Shown here in pieces: positions 17,160 to 25,808 of a stretch of 64,000 nucleotides of DNA. The position numbers were made by a program, and so were the translations under genes. Under the pieces are notes generated by a model. It was not told where the DNA came from. It worked only from the letters and a program-made list of their open reading frames with translations, and ran no database searches. Within the stretch, counting starts at the first letter, position 1, and each line of letters opens with the position of its first letter. Source of the DNA: Sphingopyxis sp. QXT-31 (GTDB lineage: Bacteria > Pseudomonadota > Alphaproteobacteria > Sphingomonadales > Sphingomonadaceae); assembly GCF_001984035.1 (NCBI RefSeq), contig NZ_CP019449.1, forward strand, positions 3,596,001-3,660,000, written 5' to 3'.

Positions 17160-18287
17160 ATGCGCGCCGAAGCGCAGGATCATATCGACAAGATCGGCGC
17201 CGCGCTGGCGCTGCTGCGGCGTTTCCTCGACTGGGACCGTGCGCTGCGGCGGCTCGACGAGCTCAATGCCAAGGTCGAAGACCCGACCCTGTGGAACGAC
17301 GCCAAGGCCGCGCAGGAGGTGATGCGCGAACGCCGCCGCCTCGACGAGGCGATCGCCGCGACGCGCGCGATCGAGACCGAATGCGCCGACACCGCCGAGC
17401 TGATCGAGCTTGCCGAGATGGAAGGCGACGAGGCGATGGTCGACGAGGCCGTCGCGGGCCTCGCAGCGCTCGCCGCGCGCGCCGAAGAGGACAAGATCAA
17501 GGCGCTACTGGCCGGCGAGGCCGACGCCAACGATGCCTATATCGAGGTCCATGCCGGCGCGGGCGGCACCGAGAGCCAGGACTGGGCCGAGATGCTCCAG
17601 CGCATGTACAGCCGCTGGGCCGAAAAGCGCGGCTTCAAGGTCGAGCTGGTCGAATATCAGGCGGGCGAGCAGGCGGGCATCAAGTCGGCGACGATGCTGG
17701 TCAAGGGCGAGAATGCCTATGGCTATGCGAAGACCGAGAGCGGCGTCCACCGCCTCGTCCGCATCTCGCCCTACGACAGCTCGGCGCGCCGCCACACCAG
17801 CTTTTCGAGCGTCTGGGTCTATCCGGTGATCGACGACAATATCGACATCGAGATCAACGAGGGCGACCTCAAGATCGACACCTATCGCGCCTCGGGCGCG
17901 GGCGGCCAGCACGTCAACACCACCGATTCTGCGGTGCGCATCACGCATATCCCGACGGGTATCGTCGTCGCGTCGCAGAACGACCGCTCGCAGCACAAGA
18001 ATCGCGCGACCGCGATGGGGATGCTGAAGGCGCGGCTGTACGAGGCCGAGCTGCAGAAGCGCGAGGCCGCGGCGTCGGGTGAATATCAGGCGAAGACCGA
18101 GATCGGCTGGGGCCACCAGATCCGCTCTTACGTGCTCCAGCCCTATCAGCTGGTAAAGGATCTGCGCACCGGCGTGACCTCGACCGCACCCGGCGATGTG
18201 CTCGACGGCGCGCTCGACCCGTTCATGGCGGCGGCGCTGTCGCAGAAGGTCACCGGCGAAAAGGTCGACGTCGAGGATATCGACTGA
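17160..18287 (+). CDS. prfB: Peptide chain release factor 2
   Basis: 375 aa, terminates translation at UAA/UGA. The peptidyl-hydrolase loop [14 protein letters not shown] has GGQ at 248-250. The stop-recognition region reads [18 protein letters not shown] replaces the SPF of E. coli RF2, which I believe is usual for Alphaproteobacteria. AGGAG lies 7 nt before the ATG, and the N-terminus runs in one frame, so the +1 programmed frameshift of enterobacterial prfB is absent. The stop overlaps the next start (TGATG). Confidence 0.97.
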   Translation: MRAEAQDHIDKIGAALALLRRFLDWDRALRRLDELNAKVEDPTLWNDAKAAQEVMRERRRLDEAIAATRAIETECADTAELIELAEMEGDEAMVDEAVAGLAALAARAEEDKIKALLAGEADANDAYIEVHAGAGGTESQDWAEMLQRMYSRWAEKRGFKVELVEYQAGEQAGIKSATMLVKGENAYGYAKTESGVHRLVRISPYDSSARRHTSFSSVWVYPVIDDNIDIEINEGDLKIDTYRASGAGGQHVNTTDSAVRITHIPTGIVVASQNDRSQHKNRATAMGMLKARLYEAELQKREAAASGEYQAKTEIGWGHQIRSYVLQPYQLVKDLRTGVTSTAPGDVLDGALDPFMAAALSQKVTGEKVDVEDID

Positions 18288-19012
18288 TGCTGCGCGGCGC
18301 CGTCCTCGCCGCGCTCGCGGCCTTGCCGCTGCTCGGCGGGTGCGACGCGGCGCCGTGGGACCAGGACGGCGACCGCGCCACCACCGCGCGCGATTTTCCG
18401 CCCGCCGACCGCCCCGTCGCGCCGACGGTGTCGACCAAATGGTCGACCGAAGAAGCGCGCGACCGGGTGAACGAGGCCGAGGATGTAATGGACTCGGCCG
18501 ACGTCCGTCCGGGCATGACCGTCGCCGACATCGGCGCGGGCGACGGCTATTATACCGTGCGTCTGGCGCAGCGCGTCGGCGCGAACGGACGCGTGCTCGC
18601 GCAGGACATCATGCCCGAGGTGATCGAGCGCCTCGCCGACCGCGTCGCGCGCGAGCGGCTCGACAATGTCTCGATCAAGCTCGGCGCGGTCGACGACCCG
18701 CGGCTGCCAGCCGCCAGCTTCGACCGCGTGTTCATGGTCCATATGTATCACGAGATCGGCGAGCCATACGCCTTCCTCTGGCGGCTGCGCCCGGCGCTGC
18801 GCGAGGGCGGGCAGATCCTCGTCGTCGACGGTGACCGCCCGATCGCCGACCATGGCACGCCCTTCCGCCTGCTCGTCTGCGAGTTCGAGGCGGTGGGGTA
18901 TAAATTGCTGTCCTACGACGACAAGCAGCACGCGGGCGGCTATCTCGCGCGCTTCGTCCCCGACGGGAAGCGGCCCAGGCCCGAGGATATCAAGGTTTGC
19001 GCGAATCCGTGA
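18287..19012 (+). CDS. Predicted lipoprotein with class I methyltransferase fold
   Basis: 241 aa. The N-terminus is a short lipoprotein signal (LAALAALPLLGGC, Cys at about 20). After a linker comes a Rossmann methyltransferase domain: motif I VADIGAGDGYYT, then VLAQDIMP, a motif-IV-like FDRVFMVHMYHEIG and LREGGQILVVDGD. A SAM-type domain on a protein with an export signal is odd, since SAM is cytosolic. Family members are annotated as methyltransferases without a known substrate. The start overlaps the prfB stop by one base (TGATG), implying coupled translation. The 3' end abuts a dispersed palindromic repeat. Confidence 0.8.
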   Translation: MLRGAVLAALAALPLLGGCDAAPWDQDGDRATTARDFPPADRPVAPTVSTKWSTEEARDRVNEAEDVMDSADVRPGMTVADIGAGDGYYTVRLAQRVGANGRVLAQDIMPEVIERLADRVARERLDNVSIKLGAVDDPRLPAASFDRVFMVHMYHEIGEPYAFLWRLRPALREGGQILVVDGDRPIADHGTPFRLLVCEFEAVGYKLLSYDDKQHAGGYLARFVPDGKRPRPEDIKVCANP

Positions 19013-19018
19013 CCATTT

Positions 19019-19168
19019 GATCCTCCCCATCGCGAAGCGTTGGGGAGGGGGACCGCCGCCGCAGGCGGTGGTGGAGGGGTCTGGCCTTGCGCCGACGTCT
19101 GACGGCGTCGAACCCCTCCGTCAGCGCTTCGCGCTGCCACCTCCCCATCGCTGCGCGTGGGGAGGATC
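19019..19168. repeat. Dispersed palindromic repeat, family A copy 1
   Basis: About 150 bp bounded by GATCCTCCCC and GGGGAGGATC. Inside are nested GC-rich arms, including a stretch close to GGTGGCAGCGCGAAGCGCTG in reverse orientation, and CCCCTCC/GGAGGGG blocks. Related copies are at 47022, 57482 and 59082. It sits between two convergent genes (18287 plus and 19175 minus) and could fold and act as a bidirectional terminator; that role is inference. Confidence 0.85.
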
Positions 19169-19174
19169 GATATT

Positions 19175-19540
19175 TCAGTAGACGACCATCCGGTCCCCCG
19201 GCCCGATATCGGCCATGAAGCTCACCAGTCCCGCCGCCTTCACATGCGGCACCAGCTCGGTCGCTGCGACGCCGACCAGCGCCATGCCCGACTGGCAGAC
19301 GAACAGCCCAACCTCCATCGCGATCGCTTCCTCGACCATCCAGGCAAGCTCGGGCTGCCCCGCCGCGCGCCGCGCCGCGTCGCCGGCAAAGCTCACCGGA
19401 TCACGGAGCAATGCCGCCGCCTCGCCCTGCAGGAAGACGCGCGCCGGGCGTCCGAGCGCCGCCGATGCCATCGCGGCTTCGAGCGCCGCATAGAGCCGCC
19501 GGCCCTCGGCGACCGCGACGATGATGTTCAGGCTCGACAT
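19175..19540 (-). CDS. DsrE family protein
   Basis: 121 aa, small soluble DsrE/DsrF-like fold: hydrophobic beta-strand start MSSLNIIVAVAEG, then ARVFLQGEAA, the Cys-containing strand GLFVCQSGMALVGV and the end MADIGPGDRMVVY. DsrE-type proteins carry persulfide sulfur in relay systems; with no further motif the specific partner is unknown. The ATG at 19540 lies inside the 3' end of the MoeB/ThiF-type gene (13-nt overlap), so the two are translated together. That pairing with an E1-like activating enzyme makes a sulfur-transfer role plausible (inference). Confidence 0.78.
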   Translation of the reverse strand: MSSLNIIVAVAEGRRLYAALEAAMASAALGRPARVFLQGEAAALLRDPVSFAGDAARRAAGQPELAWMVEEAIAMEVGLFVCQSGMALVGVAATELVPHVKAAGLVSFMADIGPGDRMVVY

Positions 19541-20277
19541 GCCGGGCACCCCGGGTCCTTCGCGACGCCGACCTCGCGCCAGCGCCGCTCGAGCATATCG
19601 ACGATGGCGAGCCGCCCGGCAAGCGGCGATCCCCAGCCGGTGAGCGCGCGCACCGCCTCGAGCGCCGCCATCGTCCCGACCATGCCAGCGAGCGCCCCCA
19701 TCACCCCGGTCTCGGCGCAATTGATCCCCTCGCGGTCGGGATCGGCACCGACGAGACACTGGTAGCAGGGCGCGCCCTCGCGCCAGCCCTCGTAGAGCGC
19801 GACCTGCCCCTCGAACGCCCCGATCGCGGCCGAGAGCAGCGGGATCTGGCGCGCCACCGCGGCGCGGTTGACCGCGAGCCTTGTGTCGAAATTATCGCAG
19901 CCGTCGAGGATCAGGCTCGCGCCCGTTAGCAGGGTTTCGGCATTGCTGCTGTCCAGCCGCTGGACCACCGCAACCGCCTCGACATGCGGATTGATCCGCC
20001 GCACGGCATCGGCCGCGACTTCGGCTTTGGACGCGCCGATGTCGGCGTCGGTAAACAAAGGCTGGCGCTGCAAATTGGATAGCTCGACATGGTCATGGTC
20101 GACGATCGTGAGCCGGCCGATGCCGGCGGCGGCCAGATAGGTGATCGCCGGACATCCGATCCCGCCCGCGCCGATCACGGCGACATGGCTAGCCTTCAGC
20201 TTCGCCTGCCCCGCGCCGCCGAACTGCGGCAGGATGATCTGGCGAGCGTAGCGGTCGAGTTCGGGGTCGGAGAGCAA
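19528..20277 (-). CDS. moeB: MoeB/ThiF family adenylyltransferase
   Basis: 249 aa E1-like enzyme that adenylates the C-terminal Gly-Gly of a sulfur carrier (MoaD/ThiS type). The nucleotide loop is VIGAGGIGCPA, followed by TIVDHDHVELSNLQRQPLF. Zinc-binding pairs are CYQC and the C-terminal CPAC; the adenylating centre INCAETGVMGALAGMVG is intact. There is no rhodanese domain. The start is a TTG that overlaps the dut stop (TAATTG); this rare start is inferred from frame and spacing. Whether it serves molybdopterin or thiamine is undecided because no moaD or thiS is nearby. Confidence 0.88.
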   Translation of the reverse strand: MLSDPELDRYARQIILPQFGGAGQAKLKASHVAVIGAGGIGCPAITYLAAAGIGRLTIVDHDHVELSNLQRQPLFTDADIGASKAEVAADAVRRINPHVEAVAVVQRLDSSNAETLLTGASLILDGCDNFDTRLAVNRAAVARQIPLLSAAIGAFEGQVALYEGWREGAPCYQCLVGADPDREGINCAETGVMGALAGMVGTMAALEAVRALTGWGSPLAGRLAIVDMLERRWREVGVAKDPGCPACRA

Positions 20278-20850
20278 TTACTCGCCCGGCCGCCGCAGCT
20301 TGATCTCCGAGAGCGATCCGACATTGTCGGGGATGCTGTCGTCGACCGGCTCTTCCTCGCCTTCGCTGCTTTCGCTCGCGCTCGCGACACCGGTCGAGCC
20401 GAAACCGCCGGCGCCGCGCGCGGTCTCGTCGAGCGTCTCCACTTCGGCAAAGCTCGCGCGCTGTACCGGCGCCGGGACCAGCTGCGCGATGCGGTCGCCG
20501 CGCTTGATCTCGAAATTATCGTCGCCGAGATTGGCGAGGATCACCTTCACCTCGCCGCGATAGTCGCTGTCGATCGTCCCCGGCGTGTTGAGGCAGGTGA
20601 TGCCATGCTTGAGCGCGAGCCCCGAGCGCGGGCGCACCTGCACCTCATAGCCCGCGGGGATCGCCATCGCGAAACCCGTCGCGACCGCGTGACGCGTGCC
20701 GGGACGGATCGTCAGCGATTCCGCCGCGACGACGTCCATCCCCGCGGCACCGTCACTGGCATAGGCGGGCAGGGGCAGGCCGCCGCCATTGGGCAGCCGC
20801 TGGATCCGGATTTCAATCGGACTCAAGTGGGACACGCGCATCGAGCTCAT
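20278..20850 (-). CDS. dut: Deoxyuridine 5'-triphosphate nucleotidohydrolase
   Basis: 190 aa trimeric dUTPase. All five motifs are present: [49 protein letters not shown] and [10 protein letters not shown]. After motif V there is an unusual acidic extension of about 35 residues ([14 protein letters not shown]...), whereas most bacterial dUTPases end at motif V. The 5' end overlaps the coaBC 3' end by 38 nt (or 29 nt from the second Met), and the stop overlaps the moeB start, so coaBC-dut-moeB look like one operon. Confidence 0.95.
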   Translation of the reverse strand: MSSMRVSHLSPIEIRIQRLPNGGGLPLPAYASDGAAGMDVVAAESLTIRPGTRHAVATGFAMAIPAGYEVQVRPRSGLALKHGITCLNTPGTIDSDYRGEVKVILANLGDDNFEIKRGDRIAQLVPAPVQRASFAEVETLDETARGAGGFGSTGVASASESSEGEEEPVDDSIPDNVGSLSEIKLRRPGE

Positions 20851-22075
20851 CGGCGATCTTTTCCATCAATTTGCGGGCGACGGCCTGTTTGGGCAGCCGA
20901 TCCCAGCTGTCTACGCCGCTTTTGCTAACGATATGCACCCGATTCGTCTCGCCCCCCATCGGGTCGGCGGCGACGTCGTTGGCGACGATCCAGTCGCAGC
21001 CCTTGCGGTCGAGCTTGGCCTCTGCATGCGCGAGCACGTCGTTGGTCTCGGCGGCGAAGCCGATCAGCAGCGCCGGGCGCTGCGGGCTCTTCGCGACGCC
21101 GGCGAGGATATCGGGGTTTTCGGCGAGCTCGAGCGGGGGAACCTGCCCGCTGCCGTCCTTCTTGATCTTCTGCGCCGATGTGTCGGCGGCGCGCCAGTCG
21201 GCGACCGCGGCGACCATGATCGCGGCGTCGACGGGCAGGCCTTGTTCGACCTCGGCCGCCATCTGGCGCGCGGTTTCGACATCGACGCGGATCACGCCGG
21301 GCGGGGTCGGCAGCGGCACGGGGCCGGCGATCAGCAGTACCTCGGCGCCCGCTTCGGCGGCGGCGGCGGCGATGGCAAAGCCCTGCTTCCCGCTCGACCG
21401 GTTGGCGATATAGCGCACCGGGTCGATCGGCTCGTGCGTCGGCCCCGCGGTGATCAGGATGCGGCGCCCGTGCAGCGGGCGGTGGTTGGCGGGGGCGAAA
21501 TCGGGCTGGCCGACGAGCAGCGAGGGCGCGGGCGCGTTGGCCAGGGCTTTCTCGATCGCGGCAAAGATCGCGGCCGGTTCGGGCAGCCGCCCCGGCCCAT
21601 ATTCGCCGCACGCCATCTCGCCCTCGTCGGGCGCCATCACCGTCACGCCGTCGCCGCGCAGTGTGGCGACATTGCGCTGCGTCGCGGCGTGCAGCCACAT
21701 CCGCACATTCATCGCGGGTGCTGCGAGCACCGGCTTGTCGGTTGCGAGCAGCAGCGTGGTCGCCAGATCGTCGGCGATGCCGTTCGCCATCTTCGCCAGC
21801 AGATCGGCGGTCGCAGGCGCGACGACGACCAGATCGGCCTCGCGGCTGAGCTGGATATGCCCCATCTCGACCTCGTCCTTGAGGTCGAACAGGCTGGTAT
21901 AGACCTTGTTCTCCGAGAGCGCCGCGAGCGTCAGCGGCGTCACGAACTGCTCGCCCGAACGCGTGATGACGCAGCGCACGACATAGCCCGCCTTGCGGAG
22001 CAGCCGGACGAGCTCGATGCTCTTGTACGCGGCGATGCCGCCGCCGATGATGAGCAGGATGCGTTTCGCCGCCAT
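20813..22075 (-). CDS. coaBC: Bifunctional CoaC decarboxylase / CoaB ligase
   Basis: 420 aa, makes 4'-phosphopantothenoylcysteine and decarboxylates it in CoA synthesis. The N-terminal flavoprotein half has the catalytic [11 protein letters not shown] region and the [10 protein letters not shown] motif; the C-terminal CoaB half starts near [21 protein letters not shown] and carries the KIKKDGSG lysine motif. Full family length. Two bases separate it from the upstream ccdB stop; in many Alphaproteobacteria ubiB is the next gene upstream, so here two small TA genes and a membrane gene intervene. Confidence 0.96.
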   Translation of the reverse strand: MAAKRILLIIGGGIAAYKSIELVRLLRKAGYVVRCVITRSGEQFVTPLTLAALSENKVYTSLFDLKDEVEMGHIQLSREADLVVVAPATADLLAKMANGIADDLATTLLLATDKPVLAAPAMNVRMWLHAATQRNVATLRGDGVTVMAPDEGEMACGEYGPGRLPEPAAIFAAIEKALANAPAPSLLVGQPDFAPANHRPLHGRRILITAGPTHEPIDPVRYIANRSSGKQGFAIAAAAAEAGAEVLLIAGPVPLPTPPGVIRVDVETARQMAAEVEQGLPVDAAIMVAAVADWRAADTSAQKIKKDGSGQVPPLELAENPDILAGVAKSPQRPALLIGFAAETNDVLAHAEAKLDRKGCDWIVANDVAADPMGGETNRVHIVSKSGVDSWDRLPKQAVARKLMEKIADELDARVPLESD

Positions 22076-22077
22076 TA

Positions 22078-22374
22078 TCAGACTCCCGTCACTAGCATGT
22101 CGACCGCATTCAATATTTCATAGCGGCGGTCGGCGAGCGACGCGACATGGCTGCCGAGTTCCTTGCTGTCGACCGCCGACGCCAATTGCGTCGCCATGAT
22201 ATGCCGTTCGCCGTCGATTTCGAATATCGGATGAAGGCGGGTCAGCTTCTGCGCCGTTTGCGCCGGAACCAGCGGGACGACAAATCGGGTGTCGAAATGA
22301 TCGAGCAGGTCGCTTTGGCAATCGAGCAGCAGCTCCTCGCCGCTGCGGCTGGCATAGACGTCGAATTGCGCCAT
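22078..22374 (-). CDS. ccdB: CcdB family toxin
   Basis: 98 aa. The sequence follows the F-plasmid CcdB pattern throughout: MAQFDVYA, CQSDLLDHFDTRFVVPLVP, IFEIDGERHIMATQLASAV, and ends RRYEILNAVDMLVTGV. CcdB poisons DNA gyrase, and in the F protein the C-terminal Trp-Gly-Ile is essential; here the end is TGV, with no Trp. Toxic activity on gyrase is therefore uncertain. The ATG overlaps the ccdA stop (TGATG), the usual antitoxin-first coupling. It is chromosomal, 2 bp upstream of coaBC. Confidence 0.9.
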   Translation of the reverse strand: MAQFDVYASRSGEELLLDCQSDLLDHFDTRFVVPLVPAQTAQKLTRLHPIFEIDGERHIMATQLASAVDSKELGSHVASLADRRYEILNAVDMLVTGV

Positions 22375-22619
22375 CAGAAACGCCGGTATTTGGCGAGCGG
22401 GAGGCCGTGCTTGCGCGTATAATCGTTCCAGCTCTCGGTGGCGGCGCGATTCTTTTCCTTCCAGACCGCCTCGCGGGCCTTTTTTACCTCGGCGGCGAGA
22501 CCGGTCTGGCACGCTTCGCTGACATTGATGCCGAGCTGCTTTGCCTCTTCGACCAACTCGGCGTTTAGCGAAACATTGGTCGCCTTCTTCGGCCCTTCGA
22601 ATCGCGCGAGACGGTTCAT
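22374..22619 (-). CDS. ccdA: CcdA family antitoxin
   Basis: 81 aa. The N-terminal half (ATNVSLNAELVEEAKQLGI) is the ribbon-helix-helix DNA-binding part; the C-terminal half (KAREAVWKEKNRAATESWND) is the Trp-containing toxin-binding tail common in CcdA. I start it at ATG 22619 because AAGGAG lies 7 nt upstream; the ATG two codons earlier (22625) would leave almost no spacing. Family members repress their own promoter as CcdA-CcdB complexes, so the 38-bp gap upstream may hold the operator. Inserted between coaBC and ubiB. Confidence 0.9.
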   Translation of the reverse strand: MNRLARFEGPKKATNVSLNAELVEEAKQLGINVSEACQTGLAAEVKKAREAVWKEKNRAATESWNDYTRKHGLPLAKYRRF

Positions 22620-22663
22620 CGCCATTCTCCTTGCGCATAAGATATGCGCATCCTGTGCGACGA

Positions 22664-23185
22664 TCAAGCTGCGGCTGGCGGCGCGAAGCACCCGGCGCGG
22701 CCGAGCTTCCGGTGCAACCGCCAGCCGGCGAAGGCACCCGATGCGCCGGTCCAGACCAAGGCGGCCGTTGGCGCCAGAGGGCCTTCGACGATATCGAAGC
22801 GCGGCAAGCCGCTGACGAAGAACAGCCAGCCATAACAGAGACCGATCGCCAGCCCGATCACGCTCCACAACCTTGGTCCTGCCAAGCGACGGTCGCGCTT
22901 CGCGCCGACCAGAAGCACCGCACCCGAAATCGTGGCGGTGGGCCACAAGACGAACAGCGCCACGAGCAGGGCGAACGGCAATATCATCGCGAACAGGACC
23001 CAAAGGAAGAAGAAATTCTGCGCGATGCTGTCAAGGGTGTCGGGGTAAAGCGCCAATTCGCCCGCCGATACGATGATCATCAGTAGCGCAAGGCCGACAA
23101 CGCCCGTCTCGATCGCGGTCATCAGCGCGCTGCCGGCTAGCTGCGCGGCGATCGACCGATGCACAAGGGTCAGGAGACGAACCAC
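22664..23185 (-). CDS. Small integral membrane protein, unknown function
   Basis: About 173 aa with four predicted membrane spans: TGVVGLALLMIIVSAGELAL, FFFLWVLFAMILPFALLVAL, a shorter span around WSVIGLAIGLCYGWLFFV, and a weak one around APTAALVWTGASGAFAG. No family recognised. The start is uncertain: a GTG at 23185 with AGGGA 4 nt upstream overlaps the ubiB 3' end by 16 nt; ATG 23122 is the alternative. It lies directly upstream of ccdAB and downstream of ubiB. Confidence 0.6.
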   Translation of the reverse strand: MVRLLTLVHRSIAAQLAGSALMTAIETGVVGLALLMIIVSAGELALYPDTLDSIAQNFFFLWVLFAMILPFALLVALFVLWPTATISGAVLLVGAKRDRRLAGPRLWSVIGLAIGLCYGWLFFVSGLPRFDIVEGPLAPTAALVWTGASGAFAGWRLHRKLGRAGCFAPPAAA

Positions 23186-24726
23186 ATCATCCCTGCCACG
23201 CCGGCAGCGGCACCCACCAGCGCCGTCAGCGTATAACGCCACCAGATGCGCTTTTCGCCCTTTTCCCACATCAGCGGAATTTCGGGCAGCGGCGGCGCGG
23301 GCGGGGCAGCGCCCTTTTTCGGGAGCTGTTCGTCGAGGCGGCGGATGATGTCGGGGATCAGTGCCAGCGTCTTGCCCTGCTGGCGCAGGCCGTCGGCGAG
23401 CGCGGCCTCGGGGCCCAGCTCGTCGCGGATCCATTCCTGCACGAACGGCCCCGATACGTCCCACATGTTGATCCTCGGGTTGAGCATCGTCGCCACTCCC
23501 TCGACCATCACCATCGTCTTTTGCAGCAGCAGCAGGTGCGGCTGGGTCTGCATGTCGAAATCGCGCGTGATCGCGAACAGCCCGTCGAGCATCTGCCCCA
23601 CGCTGAGCTCGCTCACCGGCTTGCCGCGCATCGGCTCGCCGACCGCGCGAAGCGCCGTCGCGAATTCCTCGACATTATGATAATCGGGCACGTACTGCGC
23701 CTCGAAATGGATTTCGGCGACGCGGCGGTAATTGCCCGTGGTCAGGCCATAGAGGATCTCGGCGAGCCAGTAGCGCGCCTGGCGGTTGATCCGCCCCATG
23801 ATGCCGAAGTCCACCGCGGCGATCGTGCCGTCGGCCTTCACGAACAAATTGCCCTGGTGCATATCGGCGTGGAAGAAGCCCTCGGCGATCGCCTGACGCA
23901 GGAAGGCGTTGACGAGGTTCGCCGACAAGGCCTCCATGTCGTGCCCTGCCGCGATCAGCTTGTCGCGGTGCGAGATCTTGATGCCGTCGATCCAACTCAT
24001 CGTCATCACGCGGCTCGCGGTGCGGTCCCAGTCGATCACCGGGACCTCATAGGTCGGCACGCCGGTCATCGCGTCGGCGAGTTCGGACGCCGACGCCGCC
24101 TCGCGCCTGAGGTCGAGTTCGCGGAGCGTCCAGCGGCGGAAGTTCGCGATCACTTCGCGCGGACGCAGCCGCGTCGCCTCGCCGCCGAGCGCTTCGAGGT
24201 GCGCGGCCGCCCATTCATAGGTGTCGATGTCGCGCGCGAACTGCTTGTCGATGCCGGGGCGGCGCACCTTCACCGCGACCTGCCGACCCTCGGTGGTCAC
24301 CGCGCGGTGGACCTGTGCGATCGAGGCCGATCCGACGGGGATGGGATCGAATTCGCTGTAGAGGCTTTCGAGCGGCGCTTCGAAAGTGAACTCGATTTCC
24401 TGGCGGATGCGCTCGAACGGCACCGGCGCCAGCGCGTCCTGCAAGGTCAGCAGGTTGCGCGCAGCTTCCTCGCCGACGAGATCGGGGCGCGTCGCGAGCG
24501 TCTGGCCGAGCTTGACCGCCGCAGGGCCGATCGCCTGGAAGGCCGCGGCATAGTCGGGCACCGTCGGCTGCGAGGTGCCGAAGCGCGCGATGCGGCACAG
24601 CCGCTTGACGCCGATCGGGGTCTGCGGCGCCGTCTCGATTCCGCGCAGCGCCCCGTGGCGCGCGAGGATACGGCCCCATTTCAACAGGCGGGCAATATGG
24701 ACGATCGGACGGGTCAAGCTTTCCAC
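23170..24726 (-). CDS. ubiB: UbiB kinase-like protein of ubiquinone synthesis
   Basis: 518 aa ABC1/ADCK atypical kinase-like protein needed for ubiquinone biosynthesis. The family KxGQ motif is in AVKLGQTLATRPD and the Ala-rich nucleotide loop in PVGSASIAQVHRA; HADMHQGNLFVKADG and AAVDFGIMG carry catalytic and metal residues. A C-terminal membrane segment (TALVGAAAGVAGMMWFV) anchors it. It starts with GTG, overlapping the ubiE stop by 13 nt, so ubiE-ubiB are translationally coupled. Confidence 0.96.
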   Translation of the reverse strand: MESLTRPIVHIARLLKWGRILARHGALRGIETAPQTPIGVKRLCRIARFGTSQPTVPDYAAAFQAIGPAAVKLGQTLATRPDLVGEEAARNLLTLQDALAPVPFERIRQEIEFTFEAPLESLYSEFDPIPVGSASIAQVHRAVTTEGRQVAVKVRRPGIDKQFARDIDTYEWAAAHLEALGGEATRLRPREVIANFRRWTLRELDLRREAASASELADAMTGVPTYEVPVIDWDRTASRVMTMSWIDGIKISHRDKLIAAGHDMEALSANLVNAFLRQAIAEGFFHADMHQGNLFVKADGTIAAVDFGIMGRINRQARYWLAEILYGLTTGNYRRVAEIHFEAQYVPDYHNVEEFATALRAVGEPMRGKPVSELSVGQMLDGLFAITRDFDMQTQPHLLLLQKTMVMVEGVATMLNPRINMWDVSGPFVQEWIRDELGPEAALADGLRQQGKTLALIPDIIRRLDEQLPKKGAAPPAPPLPEIPLMWEKGEKRIWWRYTLTALVGAAAGVAGMMWFVS

Positions 24727-25451
24727 CCGCTGTGGATCGCGACGAGCCCGCCCATGATCGGCTCGACCTTCACCGCGGTGAAGCCCGCCGCGCCGATCAT
24801 CTTCGCGAATTCGGGCATCGGCGGAAAGCGGCGGATCGATTCGATCAGATAGCGGTAGCTGTCCTCGTCGTCGGCGATCAGCTTGCCGAGCTTGGGGACG
24901 AGGTGGTGCGAATAGGCGTCATAGGCCTGCGCGAAACCCGGCCATTCGTTGGTCGAGAATTCGAGGCAGAAGAAGCGCCCGCCATAGCGCAGCACGCGGT
25001 GCGCTTCCCCCAGCGCCGCGAGGATGTCGGTGACGTTGCGGATGCCGAAAGCGATCGTATAGGCATCGAAGAACTGGTCGGGAAAGCTCAGCTTCTCGGC
25101 ATTCTGCTCGGACCAGACGAGCGTGTCTATGCCGCGCTCGGCGGCGCGCTCGACCCCGACGCCGAGCATGTCGGGGTTGATGTCGGCCACGGTGATGCTC
25201 GCGCCCGACTTCTCCATGCGGAAGGCGATGTCGCCGGTGCCGCCCGCCATGTCGAGGATCGCCTCGCCCGCGCGCGGTTTCACGCGGCGCACGAAGCGGT
25301 CTTTCCAGAGGCGATGCAGGCCGCCCGACATCGCGTCGTTCATGATGTCGTACTTGCGCGCGACGCGGCTGAACACCTCGCCGACCATCGCGGTCTTCTC
25401 CCCCGCGGGAACCTGCTCATAGCCGAAGCTGACGGTGTCGGGACTGGCCAT
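24714..25451 (-). CDS. ubiE: Ubiquinone/menaquinone C-methyltransferase
   Basis: 245 aa. SAM-dependent C-methylation step of ubiquinone synthesis. Motif I is LDMAGGTGDIAFR; UbiE signatures are KYDIMNDAMSGGLHRLWKD at the N-terminus and RNVTDILAALGEAHRVLRYGG. I start it at ATG 25451 (MASPDTVSFGYEQV); the frame is open 23 codons further, but that part reads like non-coding sequence next to the inverted-repeat element. The stop overlaps the ubiB GTG. Confidence 0.96.
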   Translation of the reverse strand: MASPDTVSFGYEQVPAGEKTAMVGEVFSRVARKYDIMNDAMSGGLHRLWKDRFVRRVKPRAGEAILDMAGGTGDIAFRMEKSGASITVADINPDMLGVGVERAAERGIDTLVWSEQNAEKLSFPDQFFDAYTIAFGIRNVTDILAALGEAHRVLRYGGRFFCLEFSTNEWPGFAQAYDAYSHHLVPKLGKLIADDEDSYRYLIESIRRFPPMPEFAKMIGAAGFTAVKVEPIMGGLVAIHSGWKA

Positions 25452-25538
25452 GATGGTTACGCCTTTGCGGGGAGAAACGAAGTCGCACCGGCCTTTAGCG
25501 GGGCCTTGCCGCCCGCGCAAATGGCGCGTAGCCCAGCA

Positions 25539-25804
25539 GGGGTCAGAACCTGCGGCTGGAACGGCTGAGGTTTGAGGCCAATTTGTTCAGTGCGAGGAAG
25601 AGCGGCGCAGGCATATGAGGATATTCCAAGGCGCTCTGACGCGGCAATGGACAAATTGGGTCAAATCCCGAAGGGACGGCAAAATGGCTTCCATCTCGGG
25701 CCAAATCTCCCTTGAACATAGACCCACTATGTCCGGCGGGAGATTTGGCCCGATATGTTCGCCATTTTGCCGCCTCAGCCGTTCCAGCCGCAGGTTCTGA
25801 CCCC
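25539..25804. mobile_element. Nested inverted-repeat element (MITE-like) between ubiE and mutM
   Basis: 266 bp bounded by perfect 32-bp inverted repeats (25539-25570 and 25773-25804, beginning GGGGTCAGAACC). Next to the right arm is a second, nested hairpin, 25677-25772, made of 12-bp arms (CGGCAAAATGGC, 25677-25688, against 25761-25772) and 15-bp arms (25697-25711 against 25738-25752) round a short ACATAG/CTATGT tip. No transposase frame lies inside and I see no target duplication. The right arm ends 4 bp before the mutM ATG. Non-autonomous element is the best guess; a large regulatory stem-loop is the alternative. Confidence 0.65.
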
Positions 25805-25808
25805 ATAT

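Noticed and set aside
17160..17260. Programmed +1 frameshift in prfB
   Set aside because: The coding frame is continuous from a well-placed ATG, and no CTTTGA slippery stop occurs near codon 25.
25543..25806. Protein-coding gene inside the inverted-repeat element
   Set aside because: The open frame is made largely of the repeat arms and nested hairpins, with no start signal and no family motif.
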